The notes beneath the pieces are model-generated. The model was not told the origin of the DNA and did not search any database. It saw only the letters and a list, made by a program, of their open reading frames with translations. Both the position numbers and the translations under genes were made by a program. Shown here one piece after another: positions 47,001 through 57,598 of a DNA stretch of 64,000 nt (positions are counted from its first letter, which is position 1; the number at the start of each line of letters is the position of its first letter). Source of the DNA: Agapetus fuscipes. Taxonomy: Eukaryota > Arthropoda > Insecta > Trichoptera > Glossosomatidae. Where the stretch lies: assembly GCA_951799405.1 (NCBI GenBank), contig OX637359.1, positions 7,560,201-7,624,200 on the forward strand. Direction: 5' to 3'.

Positions 47001-50000
47001 GACGCAACACAGTGGAGATACTTCAATGGATATACTGGCCACCCCCAACAGAATGGCGGCATAATAGAGTAACAGTAACCAGATGAGACACCACAAGGGG
47101 TGGCAGGGTACAGCTAGTTTAAAATAAATATAAATCACAGGATGTTATTTTGGTTGTAGGGCAAGGATCCGTCAATTGTCTGGAGGCAGGTTGATGAGTT
47201 TTTTGAAGATATGCTGCTCAAGAAGGAAGAACTCATCATGGCCTCGGTATGTCTTTTCAAAATTCTTTCATAATTTTTAAACTTAAGTGTTTATTATTTA
47301 AATAAAAAAGTGTCATTTAAAAACCAAAAATGAACATAAGCTCTACAAATCTTGCCGCCCTTCCCCGAAACAGTAAGTAAAATTGATGAATTCTAAAATT
47401 TTTCTTACCAGTCTCTGAGCAGGTTAAAGTTGATCAATTCGTTGCGTTCCCATTGACAAAAGAACTTTTTTATAAATTAAAAAAGATGGATTTATCATTT
47501 CATATTGTAACGAGCGTATGGTAGTATTAGTGCATATGTGATCCTTATCACGCTGGTGGTACAATGCTGTGGTATTGGAATCATCCAATATGTTTGAGAA
47601 ACAAGAACAGTTGAGAAACGTCCGTATGAACGTATATAAATGTAAGCCAATTGTGTGCAGGCCATAAAGAGTCGATTAAAACATTGGCCGTGAAGTCGAA
47701 AGCAAGAGCTAGAAATCTAGTACATTGTAAATTGTGAACCAAACCGTGTAAAATAAATTCTGTTAAAATAAAAAATTGCGGTTTAATTAAATGAGAACCT
47801 CAGTAAAAATTTAACAATATTATTGATTGATTTCAGTTGAAGAACTACGGCAACCCGCGCAACTTCTTTGAGCTGATGCGCTTTGACTTTGTGATCGATG
47901 AGACGCTCCGTCTGTTTGCCATTGAGGCCAACATGTCGCCCAACCTGAGCTCTGCGCACTTCCCTCCAAACAGGCTGCTGTACGAGCAAGTGCTGTACAG
48001 CACACTGGCTTTGGTGGGTGTTGCCAGGTACACCAAACCACAGACAACTGAGGACAAGTGAGCATAGATAATTATTTATTTCTTTCTCCTTTCTATTGGG
48101 AAAAACATACTTCCCAATTTGAAACATGTTGCCATGATCTTGCTTTGTGCTAGCTATTAGTCTCTGATGGTCGCCATCCTCTTGTAAAAGCTGTGCCTTG
48201 TTGTACTAGGAATTTATCTCTGCTGATCGTCAGTATCTTGTAAAGACAGTGCCTTGTTGTACTAGGAATTTATCTCTGCTGATCGTCAGTATCTTGTAAA
48301 GACAGTGCCTTGTTGTACTAGGAATTTATCTCTGCTGATCGTCAGTATCTTGTAAAGACAGTGCCTTGTTGTACTAGGAATTTATCTCTGCTGATCGTCA
48401 GTATCTTGTAAAGACAGTGCCTTGTTGTGCTAGCTATTTGCCTCTTCTATTCACCAATATCTTGTACAGGCAGTGCCTTGTTGTACTAGCCATTTGTCTC
48501 TGCTATTCACCAATATCTTGTTAAAGCAGTACTTTGTTGTACTAGCCATTTGTCTCTGCTATTCACCAATATCTTGTTAAAGCAGTACTTTGTTGTACTA
48601 GCCATTTGTCTCTGCTATTCACCAATATATTGTAAAGGCAGTGCCTTGTTGTGCTAGCCATTTGTCTCTTCTATTCACCAATATCTTGTAAAGGCAGTGC
48701 CTTGTTGTACTAGCCATTTGTCTCTGCTATTCACCAATATCTTGTAAAGGCAATGCCTTGTTGTACTAGCCATTTGTCTCTGCTATTCACCAATATCTTG
48801 TTAAAGCAATGCCTTGTTGTACTAGCCATTTGTCTCCGCTATTCACCAATATATTGTTAAAGCAGTGCCTTGTTGTACTAGCCATTTCGCTCCCCCAGTT
48901 CTTGTTTACTGTATACGCCAATCTTGTCAAATATGACTTTTTGATGCAGTTGTCTTAAGAATAAAATTCTACACAATCTGAGCTAAAAAAAATACGTATT
49001 TGTCTTCAAATGTGCGAGTTATTCAACATTTTCACAGACGATATTCTGTGTTCGAAATTTCAACTCAGTGCTTGTTTACTGGATACGCCACAAACGCTGA
49101 TGCGCATGCGTGGCTGACGAGTGGCTGCCGTATCTGCCAATCACAGACGCGCGTGGGTGTGACGTCACACCTAAACATCGTTTTTTAACCGTAGCCCGCT
49201 CGGAATTTTGAGATGAATATTTAAGTTTTCAAGGGATTCCTGAGATAAATCCTTTAAAAATTATAGTTCATAGGAAGAAAAACATCTCCCGACCATCTGC
49301 AAAAACAATTTCTGCCATTGCATTGTTCAATGTGAACGGTTAGTCGATTATATGTTGAAATGAACGTAATGGCATTTTAACATACAGGTTGCTACATTTT
49401 TAGTTCGTGAAACAGTAGGTAATTATTAATAGACAATAATTGCCATACGAGATTACAAAATGCTTAATTAGACACGTACGTGGATAACTTACAGTATATT
49501 TTTGGTACCACGACAAAATGCCCACCGATAAATGTCCCAAGACATAATGTCCCGTCCGTCCGTATATGTATGTATGCATGTACCAGCCGAAATTACAGAT
49601 CATATTCTATTTTCATAAAAATTTAATATAATCTGAACAAGTATTTATGTATATATGTAACTGTAACTGTAATTCTGTCGCCATTCCGCTAGGGGTGGCC
49701 AGAGCCTCTGCAGAGCTGCCTCCATTTCTTCTTATTCTGCCTATCCTTACTGAAAATTGAAATTGACGTTAAATTTAAAATTAAAATCAACAAAATCTCA
49801 CATGAACATAAACCTTGCAACTCCTGTCACATATCCGTAAAATCAGGGTGGCGTAAGCAAAAGCGAACCTTTTTTTTTAGCATGGGGGGTCAGCCTCATA
49901 CCAACCTATCAGGCAAGGAGCATCATTAGCAAACATCAAAACATTGAAACGTATAAAAATGTTCCATCTTTCAATAACGTAGTTCACGCACTATTTGGAA

Positions 50001-53000
50001 ATTCAAAATAAAAACAGACTTACTTTCGTAAACATTTTACACAAGAGATAGAAAGCTACAACTTTTGTCCTAAAAAAACATATTTTCTGATATATAATTG
50101 ATGTTTTCTTCAAAATAATAAAAAAAAATGCACAGAATCTGCACTCGACTTTCTTGCATAAATTAACTCACTGTATGACGAATTTAAAGCTAGAATCATT
50201 TGCCAGTTTATGCTGTTTCAAGAAGAAAAAAAAGATTATTTGGTGAGCGCCGTTTTGTGTGAATCACACCTCAAGAGCCCTCTGCGAGGTTGGTCGTCTC
50301 TGAAAAAAACGCCAATTACACAAGAAAGAACCTTGATTTATAGATTGGTATAAAGCTGACCACCCATAGTGTAAAAAATAATTCACTTTGTCAATGTCAG
50401 AGTTGCAGGCTTAATGTTCATTTGAGATTTGGTTTCAATTTGTAAGTACACACTCAGCATTTGCAAGCGCGAACTTACAAGTTTCTGTTTGTGGGCATGC
50501 AATTGATCTGAGTTTTGAATGTTAATATTTCGTTGCAACTACGATTCTCGATTATTATACATATGTACATAGATGGTCATTGAACGCTTTTGTATGCAAA
50601 CTTGGACTTTGTATGGTGGGTAAACTTTTTTGTCATGTTTTGAAAAAGTAACGACTGATTATTATTGCTATTTAGAAAGTTTTAAGAATCGCAGCCTTTT
50701 ATCTAATTTTAACCCTCTGATTATTACCAAACATTTTGTCTGGAAATTTCTCACTTTGTATGTGATTCACTTTTTGGAAAATATAATAATGACATCATAT
50801 AAGTTATCATTATTGTCTTAAATTTTCTAAAAAGTATTTTTTTATTAACACTCTAACTGCTGAGAACTTTTCAATATATTTTTACTTTATAGCAGTCAGA
50901 AGGAGCTATAAAGTATTGTATTCGTCCGAAAAAAAAATTGAGGTTTCAACGGAAATGAGTTGTCTTGCGCCAGGACGTGCAAAAAAACCTAATTTGTCGA
51001 ACCTGTCCGTCCGTATGTGTGTATGTCCCAGCCGATACTACTAATCACAGAGACACCAATTTTTAGATTTAGAGAATTGACAACCACAAATTTTGATGAG
51101 CCGACCGGCATGGGATCACCCTGAAAATTCAAGATGGCTGCCATACAAAAAAAAACATAAAATTGCACTTTTCTCAAAAACGGCTCCAAGATTATTTTTT
51201 TGCAGTGTGGTCGTTGCTCAAATTTTTACTAAAAAAATTAGGTATGGCAACACTCTTGCAAACCTGGGTCTATGGGTTGCCATCTGAAATTTTATGTTTT
51301 TTTTTGTATGGCAGCCATCTTGAATTTTCAAGTTGGTGTAATGCCGTGTAATTCATATTTAAAACATGTTCAAAAGAGTTGATGTAGCCAAAATTTGGTA
51401 TCTCTAAGTCTAATACTTTGGAAAGTGACACACATACACACGCACACACACACACACACATACAGACGGACGTTTTTGAAAGATAGTGTTTTTTGGCATG
51501 TCCTGCACCAGGACAACTCATTTCCGTGAAAACCTCGAAAAAAAAATTTCACACCAAATCAATACTTTCTTTATGATGATGATGAGTTGATGATTTCTTT
51601 ATAGCACCATTTCGTGAAAAAAATGAAATTTTTAGTCTTCAGCTAGAGCAAGAAAGTAAAAAACAAAAAAAAACCTTAAAGAAAATAAAAAAATATTTTG
51701 ATAATAAACTTCTCTCTTCCATCTCTTTGGTAACACTAGAGTATTAATAGGAAAGGAAGGAAGTAAAGAAATAAATAAAAGTCAAATGAAAGTTCAATAG
51801 CCTACTGTGTAATATGAATTAAATAAGTACAACAAATATAATGTGCGGTGAAGAAGTGACTGGAACACCCTTTATATGTGATTTGGCGCATAGAGTAAAC
51901 AAGCACTAAAAGATTGTTGCGAGCGTCCGGTCAATCTCAAGATCGTTTTACTGTATATCCACTTTACGAAATTTCCGTTGCGCATCTTTGACGTATATCC
52001 ATTTTAAAACGCCTTTTTTTAGTATTAAACGTAACATTATTATGATTTTTACCGATTATTATAGTGCCAGACCTGCAGTACTTTCGGTAAAATAGGCAAT
52101 TGAATTACGATTTTGTCAATTACAATAACAAAACACAAAAACATTGCTCCTGTAAAATTAGCTCAATGGCGTTTACAGTAAACAAGCACTAAGGCAGCGA
52201 TTTGTCTCTGCTATTCACCAATATCTTGTTAAAGCAATGCCTTGTTGTACTAGCCATTTGTCTCTGCTGGTCGTCATCCTCTTGTAAAGGTCTTGGCTCT
52301 CCGCTTGGTCAAACTGATTCACACTGCTTGGCTGTATGCTTGAATGTTTTATTTTCAGTGAAGGGGAACGTGAGATGATTGTCTCCAACAAGAACCTGGT
52401 GGTGTGGTCCTCCACATGCAACAGTGAGACGTGTCGCGTGTCTTGCGAGGGAGCGTGCTTTGTCTGCTTGGCCTGCTGGAGCATGGAACAGAGAGCGTCT
52501 CTAGCGGCTGCCTTTGGGGAAAATCTGCACAGAACAGACTGCCGCAGGGTGTTCCCTCCAGCCATGGTAAGACCTATCATTCTATTTTGATAAAATAAGT
52601 GACTTCCTTGATTTATAGGTTGGTATGCGGCTGACCACCCATGCTGTAGAAAATGGTTCACTTTGCCAATGTCACCCCTGTTTCAGGGAAGGTCAACAGG
52701 AGTTGCAGGGTGTATGTCCATTTGAGATTTGGTTTTTATGTTGTAGGTTCACATGTGGCATGTGCAAACGCGAACTTGTACGTGTCTGCTTGTGAGAATG
52801 CATGTAATGTGAATCCCCAATGTTACATATCTTTGCAACTTAGATTATATTAGAAGTAGTTATGAGATACAGAATAAAACCAACTTTGTTTTAGATTACT
52901 TTGAGTACATTAAGTTCCACGGCCGGTTACGCAAACAAACCGTTTGCATCATCAGATGTCTTAATTAATCAATGAGAAAGTAAGCAGGTGAAAATCACGA

Positions 53001-55411
53001 TAAAGAAAAGAGATACACCCATAACTTCTTTTGAGAATTTGTAATTGAATTATGAAATTTATTAAAACGTACAAAAAAGCTTACCTCCATGAACCAGCTT
53101 TTAAGTTACAGATCGCAACTCACAACTAAGCCATACATATAGTGTAACTTCTTGCCAGATCAAAATCAAAAATATTTTTTTGTACAAATTTCTAATAAGA
53201 ACATCTTTTGAAGCAAGATACTGTTTGTCAATGTTCATTTTGCTTATGTTTTCAGCTAGACTAGCCTTTATGCCCGCTTTCCACTGCGAGCGGGAAATAG
53301 CTGAGCGGGAGCGGGAAATAGCTGAGCGGAGCGTAGTGAAATAGTTTTGGCCTTCCATTGCGAAAGAGTTTTAAAAAATAATGGTATTTGCCTTCCACAG
53401 CCAACGAGCTCGGCAGAGTGAGCTAGGCGGGAAATGAGATGAGTCAGATGAAAGAGTTGTTTGCCTTCCATCTACAGCTGGCTTAGCGGAGCCAACTAGT
53501 GTGTGACAGCTCGTTGCAGCCTACGCCCAGATCAAACGTTTTAATTATTAATAAAAAAAGTTTTTTTTTTTGTTTCGAAAAATAAAAAGTAATGTATTAT
53601 TTTGCTTTAATACATTAAAAGTAGATGTTGGAAATAAAACATACATTTTAATATTTTCAAATTTATAAAATAATGTATGATGTGCAGTGTGTGACAGCTC
53701 GTTGCAGCCTACGCCCAGATCAAACGTTTTAATTATTAATAAAAGAGTTTTTTTTTGTTTCGAAACATAAAAAGTAATGTATTATTTTGCTTTAAACATA
53801 AAAAGTAGATGTTGGAAATAAAACATACATTTTAATATTTTCAAATTAATAAAATAATGTATGATGTGTTTTTGTAAATCATGTATGATGTGTTTTATCG
53901 CTGTCACGCAACTGCGCGGGTTGGCGCGGGGGGCACGGGGGAGCGGAGTCAGTTGAAAACTAGCGGCCGAGACCATGACACAGCGGACCCATTTTTACTC
54001 GCTCAGTCAGCTCCGCTCACTCCGCTGTCGGTGGAAGCACTTCTATGAAATTTACTGTTGCTAGTCGAGCGGAGTCCGTACGGAGTCCGCTGGAAACTCG
54101 CTCAACTCTGCGACCACTTTTGTAACTCTTTGTACTCGCTCAGTCCGCTCCGCTGACTCGCTGTCGGTGGAAGCACTTCTATGAAATTTACTGTTGCTAG
54201 TCGAGCGGAGTCCGTACGGAGTCAGCTCCGCTCGCAGTGGAAACCAGACTACTTTGAAGAAAATGTCCGCCTTAGTTGATGAGAAAAAAAAAGTTTATTA
54301 ATTTAATTAAAAGTTAAACGCCCGTATTTTTGAAATAGGTAACTTTTTTGTCTAGTATCCGCACATTTCGTTTGATTAAACGTTATGTAACTGTAACTCT
54401 GTCGCCATTCCGCTAGGGGTGGCCAGAGCCTCTGCAGAGTTGCCTCCATTTTTTCCTATCCTGACATACCTCTTTCAATTCCTTCATATCCATCACCTTT
54501 TTCATGCATTTTCTTCTTTTACGCTCACTTTGTATATCCCATTCTTTCACAATCTCCTCAATCTGATCACTCCATACTTTTCTCGGTCGTCCCTTCCCTC
54601 TTTTTCCTTTCACACTTTCTTTGTATTGTTACGAAATTGGGTTCAAAAGTCTTTCAAATTAAAATACACAGGTCTTCTTATACAGTTATTTATTTTACAC
54701 TTTTACACAATTTATTTTTACAAAGGTTTCTCGACTATTCCACTTGGTTTCTGCTCACTGCTCAAGTTAGTTCTATGTGTTTGTAAATCTCGTATGATAC
54801 TGCTGGCCCTGCAGGCCAATTGCACCCTTTTATACTCTCTAAAGCAGTATAGTCTAGATCCTATAGTTGCTAGACAATTTCAGAAAGGCATAGTAATTAT
54901 TATTTCTCGATGCTGCACGTATTTTATTCTATGATTCCTACCCACACAATGCAAGACAGAATTCCTATAATTATAACAAATACTTACTTAGCCTAGAGAA
55001 TTCTACACTTATACACAATTATCGATCTTACCCACCAATACTTATGAGGATTCTTATAACTATAACTACCCATACTTATTTCAATATTTATATTTACATA
55101 ACAGTATACATACTTTGTCATTCTATCATCTTTCATTCTTTCCACATGCCCAAACCATCTCATCACATTCTTTTGTACTTTAACTTTCGTTGACAAAGCA
55201 AATTGCATATTGCGCCATATAATCACACCAGCCACCCCAAGGTATTTATTTTAGCATAATGAAGTATTAAATTTCTGTTATTTAATTTCAGGAGCAAGGA
55301 GTAGATCTGGAGACTGCCCTGGTTGATGTGGAACATCTGTCTGAAGAGAACCAGCTGCAGCACTTGTGGTTCCAGGGGAAATGCAACACAGACATCACAT
55401 GGTGCATTTAG
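44045..55411 (+). CDS. TTLL15: TTLL15-like tubulin tyrosine ligase-like protein with N-terminal membrane anchor
   Basis: ATP-grasp ligase fold of the TTL family, whose members add amino acids, usually Glu or Gly, to tubulin. Seven coding exons join in phase: 44045-44431, 44736-45046, 45562-45730, 47160-47246, 47837-48057, 52359-52566, 55292-55411 (500 aa, TAG). An acceptor at 44016-44017 puts the ATG in the second or a later transcript exon. Residues 5-21 form a hydrophobic anchor. The core shows QEYVQQPYLVDGHRFDI and FDFVIDETLRLFAIEANMSP, with Glu348 and Asn350 as the likely metal ligands. Six Cys fall within residues 412-431, and more follow near the end. NXS/T sequons occur at 42, 179 and 184. 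The canonical KFDLR-type motif is altered to RFDIG, so activity is uncertain. Intron 5 is 4.3 kb because of a minisatellite and an inserted element. Convergent with IntS11. TTL family is secure; the TTLL15 subtype is an inference. Confidence 0.88.
46043..46884. mobile_element. hAT-type non-autonomous element in TTLL15 intron 3
   Basis: 842 bp with termini TAGAGATTGCAATCCGGAT and ATCCGGATTTTGCATTCTCTA, flanked by TATGCCAA on both sides (46035-46042, 46885-46892). ATCCGG words are reiterated at both ends. A GC-rich island lies at about 46360-46430. No transposase frame is recognised. Confidence 0.9.
47310..47380 (-). mobile_element. LINE-A internal fragment
   Basis: AAATGAACATAAGCTCTACA, then CTTGCCGCCCTTCCCCGAAACAG in shortened form; only the central part remains. 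Confidence 0.65.
47506..47816 (+). mobile_element. Solo LTR, family L2, in TTLL15 intron 4
   Basis: 311 bp beginning TGTAACGAGCG and ending ATTTAACA, flanked by ATAT (47502-47505 and 47817-47820). Its 3' part resembles family L1 (AATAAATTCTGTTAAAATAA). It ends 20 bp upstream of the exon 5 acceptor. Confidence 0.9.
48140..48887. repeat. 56-bp minisatellite in TTLL15 intron 5 (about 13 copies)
   Basis: The unit is built around CCTTGTTGTACTAGCCATTT and TCTCTGCTATTCACCAATAT. Early copies (about 48210-48420) are a homogenised variant with GATCGTCAGTATCTTG; later copies are the second variant. The array resumes at 52200-52300 after the inserted element. Confidence 0.92.
49656..49752 (-). mobile_element. 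LINE-E 3' end fragment
   Basis: GTAACTGTAACTGTAATTCT, then CGCCATTCCGCTAGGGGTGG. Three AGTTAC-type tail units. Confidence 0.75.
49800..49922 (-). mobile_element. LINE-A fragment
   Basis: CACATGAACATAAACCTTGC to CAACCTATCAGGCAAGGAG. Divergent. Confidence 0.75.
50239..50325 (-). mobile_element. SINE-B 3' fragment
   Basis: TTTGGTGAGCGCCGTTTTGT to GGTTGGTCGTCTCTG on the plus strand. Confidence 0.78.
50333..50545 (+). mobile_element. LINE-A copy with internal deletion
   Basis: CCTTGATTTATAGATTGGTA to CGTTGCAACTACGATT, lacking the CCCCTGTTTCAGGGAAGG segment. Confidence 0.75.
50908..51573. mobile_element. Foldback MITE with two nested inverted repeats
   Basis: The outer arms contain AAAGTATTG and ACGGAAATGAGTTGTC (50910-50965 and, inverted, 51515-51570). 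A second pair, AAGATGGCTGCCATAC, lies at 51129-51165 and is inverted at 51287-51325. A CA microsatellite lies near the right arm. No coding content. Confidence 0.82.
51427..51462. repeat. CA/TG microsatellite
   Basis: ACACACATACACACGCACAC and further CA units, an interrupted dinucleotide repeat. Confidence 0.9.
52200..52300. repeat. Distal part of the 56-bp minisatellite
   Basis: One and a half further units, ending in a first-copy-like GGTCGTCATCCTCTTGTAAA segment. Exon 6 follows at 52359. Confidence 0.85.
52600..52852 (+). mobile_element. LINE-A 3' UTR copy in TTLL15 intron 6
   Basis: TTCCTTGATTTATAGGTTGG to TTTGCAACTTAGATTATATT. Well preserved. Confidence 0.87.
53270..54252. mobile_element. 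TIR element rich in GAGCGGA words with internal duplications
   Basis: TTTCCACTGCGAGCGG at 53279 is inverted at CCGCTCGCAGTGGAAA (54230-54245). A ~185-bp unit (53501-53688) starting GTGTGTGACAGCTCGTTGCA is repeated directly at 53689-53870. A ~75-bp unit containing GTCGGTGGAAGCACTTCTAT occurs at about 54027 and 54163. No coding region. Confidence 0.75.
54383..55235 (-). mobile_element. LINE-E RT C-terminus split by a solo LTR
   Basis: 55235-55104 encodes MRWFGHVERMKDDRMTK and 54626-54410 encodes GKRGKGRPRKVWSDQIEE through DRKKWRQLCRGSGHP. These are one RT tail when the L3 LTR (54627-55103) and one GTAT copy are removed. The tail is an (AGTTAC)-type repeat at 54383-54400. Confidence 0.85.
54627..55103 (-). 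mobile_element. Solo LTR, family L3, inserted in a LINE fragment
   Basis: 477 bp with TGTTACG...CATAACA termini, flanked by GTAT at 54623-54626 and 55104-55107. On the minus strand it has TATAAAAGG near 54830 and AATAAA signals downstream, the order expected for an LTR promoter and polyadenylation site. Removing it joins two halves of a minus-strand LINE RT C-terminus. Confidence 0.88.
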
Positions 55412-55485
55412 AACACAACACAGACATCACATGGTGCACTTAAAACACAACACAGACATCACATGGTGCACTTAAAACACACAAC
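55383..55485. repeat. 33-bp tandem repeat that includes the TTLL15 stop codon
   Basis: ACACAGACATCACATGGTGC occurs three times (from 55387, 55420 and 55453). The first copy is coding and includes TAG at 55409-55411; the other two are 3' UTR. In the later copies TTTAGAAC reads CTTAAAAC. Confidence 0.9.
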
Positions 55486-55508
55486 ATAGACTGAACATAA
55501 CCCATTCA

Positions 55509-55999
55509 GCCCAGGGCCGGAAGTCTCATCACCACGGTAATTCTTACCAACCGAATATCGGTTTATATAAAAAAAAAAAAAAATAGGCTGATTTATTTGG
55601 TGAGCCCTGTTTTTGTGTGTATCACACCTCAAGAACCTTCTGCGAGCTTGGTCGTCGCTATAGAAAGTGCCAATTCTCAAGCAAGACCCAGTTGCTGTAA
55701 AGCTGAATGGACCTTTTGATGACCGGTCTTTGGTAAAGGTTTATGAATTTTTCAACCCAGCGAAGAGCAAAATTGAAAATATAAATGGTATATGTTTTGT
55801 GCTCCGCCGGGATTCAAACCCACAACCTTCCATTTGCGAGTACGAAGTGTTACCACAGGACTACGGACCGGTAATATTTGTATGAAGACTAATCAGCTGT
55901 TCACTTGCGGCCATCTTTGATTGACAGGTCTTTATACAAATATTACCGATAGAAGATAGGTAAGAATTACCGCGGTGATAAGACTTCCAGCCCTGGCCA
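55509..55999. mobile_element. MITE with GGAAGTCTYATCACC ends, split by SINE-B
   Basis: The left arm (GGCCGGAAGTCTCATCACC, then GGTAATTCTTACC) is repeated inverted at about 55950-55999. A SINE-B copy at 55575-55873 interrupts it at ATCGG/ATATTTGTAT. The internal segment CAGCTGTTCACTTGCGGCC recurs at 42668. Confidence 0.75.
55575..55873 (-). mobile_element. SINE-B (tRNA-headed) in a MITE
   Basis: Minus strand: head at 55873 (CGGTCCGTAGTCCTGTGGTA), tail at 55575-55595. Near full length. Confidence 0.87.
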
Positions 56000-56099
56000 T
56001 TGAGGAAAAAAGAAATCACCAGTGCCAGAGTAATTTATTTGAGATTTTTGCACATCCTTGGTGGACATCGACCCTTCCACAGGTGGCAGTGGATTACGG

Positions 56100-56680
56100 C
56101 GGCAATAGAACAGCACAATTACATCACATGACAAAACATCACAATGATACAACACAGAAAATACATCACAAGGACAAAACACATCACATACCTAAAACAG
56201 AACAGACCATAAAGGGCACATGAAAAAACATCACAAATGTTTAATTTGTATTTTATGAGGGGATTAGCGGAAGACTGTCCCCCTTACCTGCAAAAATAAA
56301 TAGGCTCCACACACCACATGCGACTCTTTCGGGGATTATGCGGTAAGAAGTTGCTATTTAAGTATTTAGCTTTGTTCCGTTATTTTATTTGATAATGATA
56401 ATAATCGGTGGCGTTCAATTTTTATATTAACTTTATCAAATAATATACGCTTGAGCTCCATTTTCTCATGTTCTTTTTTGTCATGCAATTTATGGTATGT
56501 GATGTTTTGTCATGTGAAATATTGTTTTGTGATGTTTTGTAATTTTGATATTCTTTCCTGTGATGCTTTGTCGTTGTGATATAATTTCCTGTGATGTTTT
56601 CTCATTGTGATGATAAGTCATGGTTATATCATGTTTTGTTACTGTGCCATTATACTCGTATCATAGAACCGTCATTTCAT
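56100..56680. repeat. Low-complexity inverted arrays of ACATCACA / TGTGATGT words
   Basis: 56109-56230 is rich in ACATCACA and ACAAAACATCAC. 56490-56660 is rich in the complement TGTGATGTTTTGT. Downstream of the TTLL15 stop; could fold in a long 3' UTR if transcribed. Confidence 0.6.
56255..56370 (+). mobile_element. SINE-C 3' fragment
   Basis: CCCCCTTACCTGCAAAAATA, CACATGCGACTCTTTCGGGG and AAGAAGTTGC. Confidence 0.65.
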
Positions 56681-57598
56681 ACCTTTAGAGCCGCCACTGC
56701 GAAAGCACGCTCACCAAATACTGTTTGCTCAAATCTGCCATGAGCTTCTTCAGTGTGATGTTAATTAACCGTTATGAGAGTAAGGAGCTCACTCGGGATA
56801 TATGAATAACAATCCAGCTACTTTACATGCGAGTTACATGGATGGGCAGCGACATCTATTAATACCCCTTATGAAACACATCACAGACATGGGTGAAACA
56901 TCCAGAAGCTCCAGTTTTGATAGACTACAGCAATATAGTACTTTTTCTGTATATTGTCGTAGAGAAGTCAGTAAATGTTTTAAGATGGGAAATAAGTCCT
57001 GTTTTGATTCTGTACTCTTGTCATGTCCATTCTGCCTTATAGTTCATAGTTTGCCAATTATGTTGTACCTAAAAAGCTAAGATTTTTTAATAACAGTCCT
57101 TGCCTTGCAATCTTTACATTTTACATAATTTTTCATTGTTAAAGTTTTTACAAAATATTATTGTTTTTACTTAAAATTTATTATACTTATAAACTTGTTT
57201 ACTAATTTTAAGTCTCTTTCATGCCAATTTATATAGTCAATGTTTAGAGTTAAAAACTCTTAATACAAAATTATCCAGTACCCCACGAATAGTACTTCAA
57301 TGTTTATTTTAACCATAGTTTCTGGCAAAAATGTAGAGAAATAATACACTCGATAGAGGCATTTTTTTAGTTTCCATTCCATTTTTAGGTAAAATGCTAT
57401 CGTTGAGTTTTAACATTAAGTTTACTCCTGATACTTTTGCAATTTTTTTTTAAGTGATCAAAAATAAGAACAAATTAGAGCTATCTTGTTATTTATTGTA
57501 GTATAAGTAAAACTAAATTATTTCATATGTAAAATACAGTATTTTTGTAATAAAATAATACATTTCATTAATTTTCTTTTATTGAAACACAAAAAACT
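56681..57598. other. Spacer between the TTLL15 and IntS11 3' ends
   Basis: AT-rich. Minus-strand AATAAA candidates for IntS11 lie at 57578-57583 (complement TTTATT) and 57492-57497. No gene seen. Confidence 0.5.

Larger units (their letters stand above)
48888..52199. mobile_element. 3.3 kb terminal-inverted-repeat element inserted in a minisatellite
   Basis: The left end (CGCTCCCCCAGTTCTTGTTT...) and the reverse complement of the right end (CGCTGCCTTAGTGCTTGTTT...) match at about 28 of 33 positions, both reaching ACGCCA. The flanks are ATTT (48884-48887 and 52200-52203), and the 56-bp minisatellite resumes exactly at the right flank. AGTGCTTGTTTACT recurs internally near 49066 and, inverted, near 51893-51907. 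The interior is filled by LINE-E, LINE-A, SINE-B and a foldback MITE. No transposase is recognised; the superfamily is unknown. Confidence 0.8.

Noticed and set aside
48140..48887. CRISPR-like array of regular repeats
   Set aside because: Units are head-to-tail 56-bp repeats with no unique spacers, in a eukaryotic intron.
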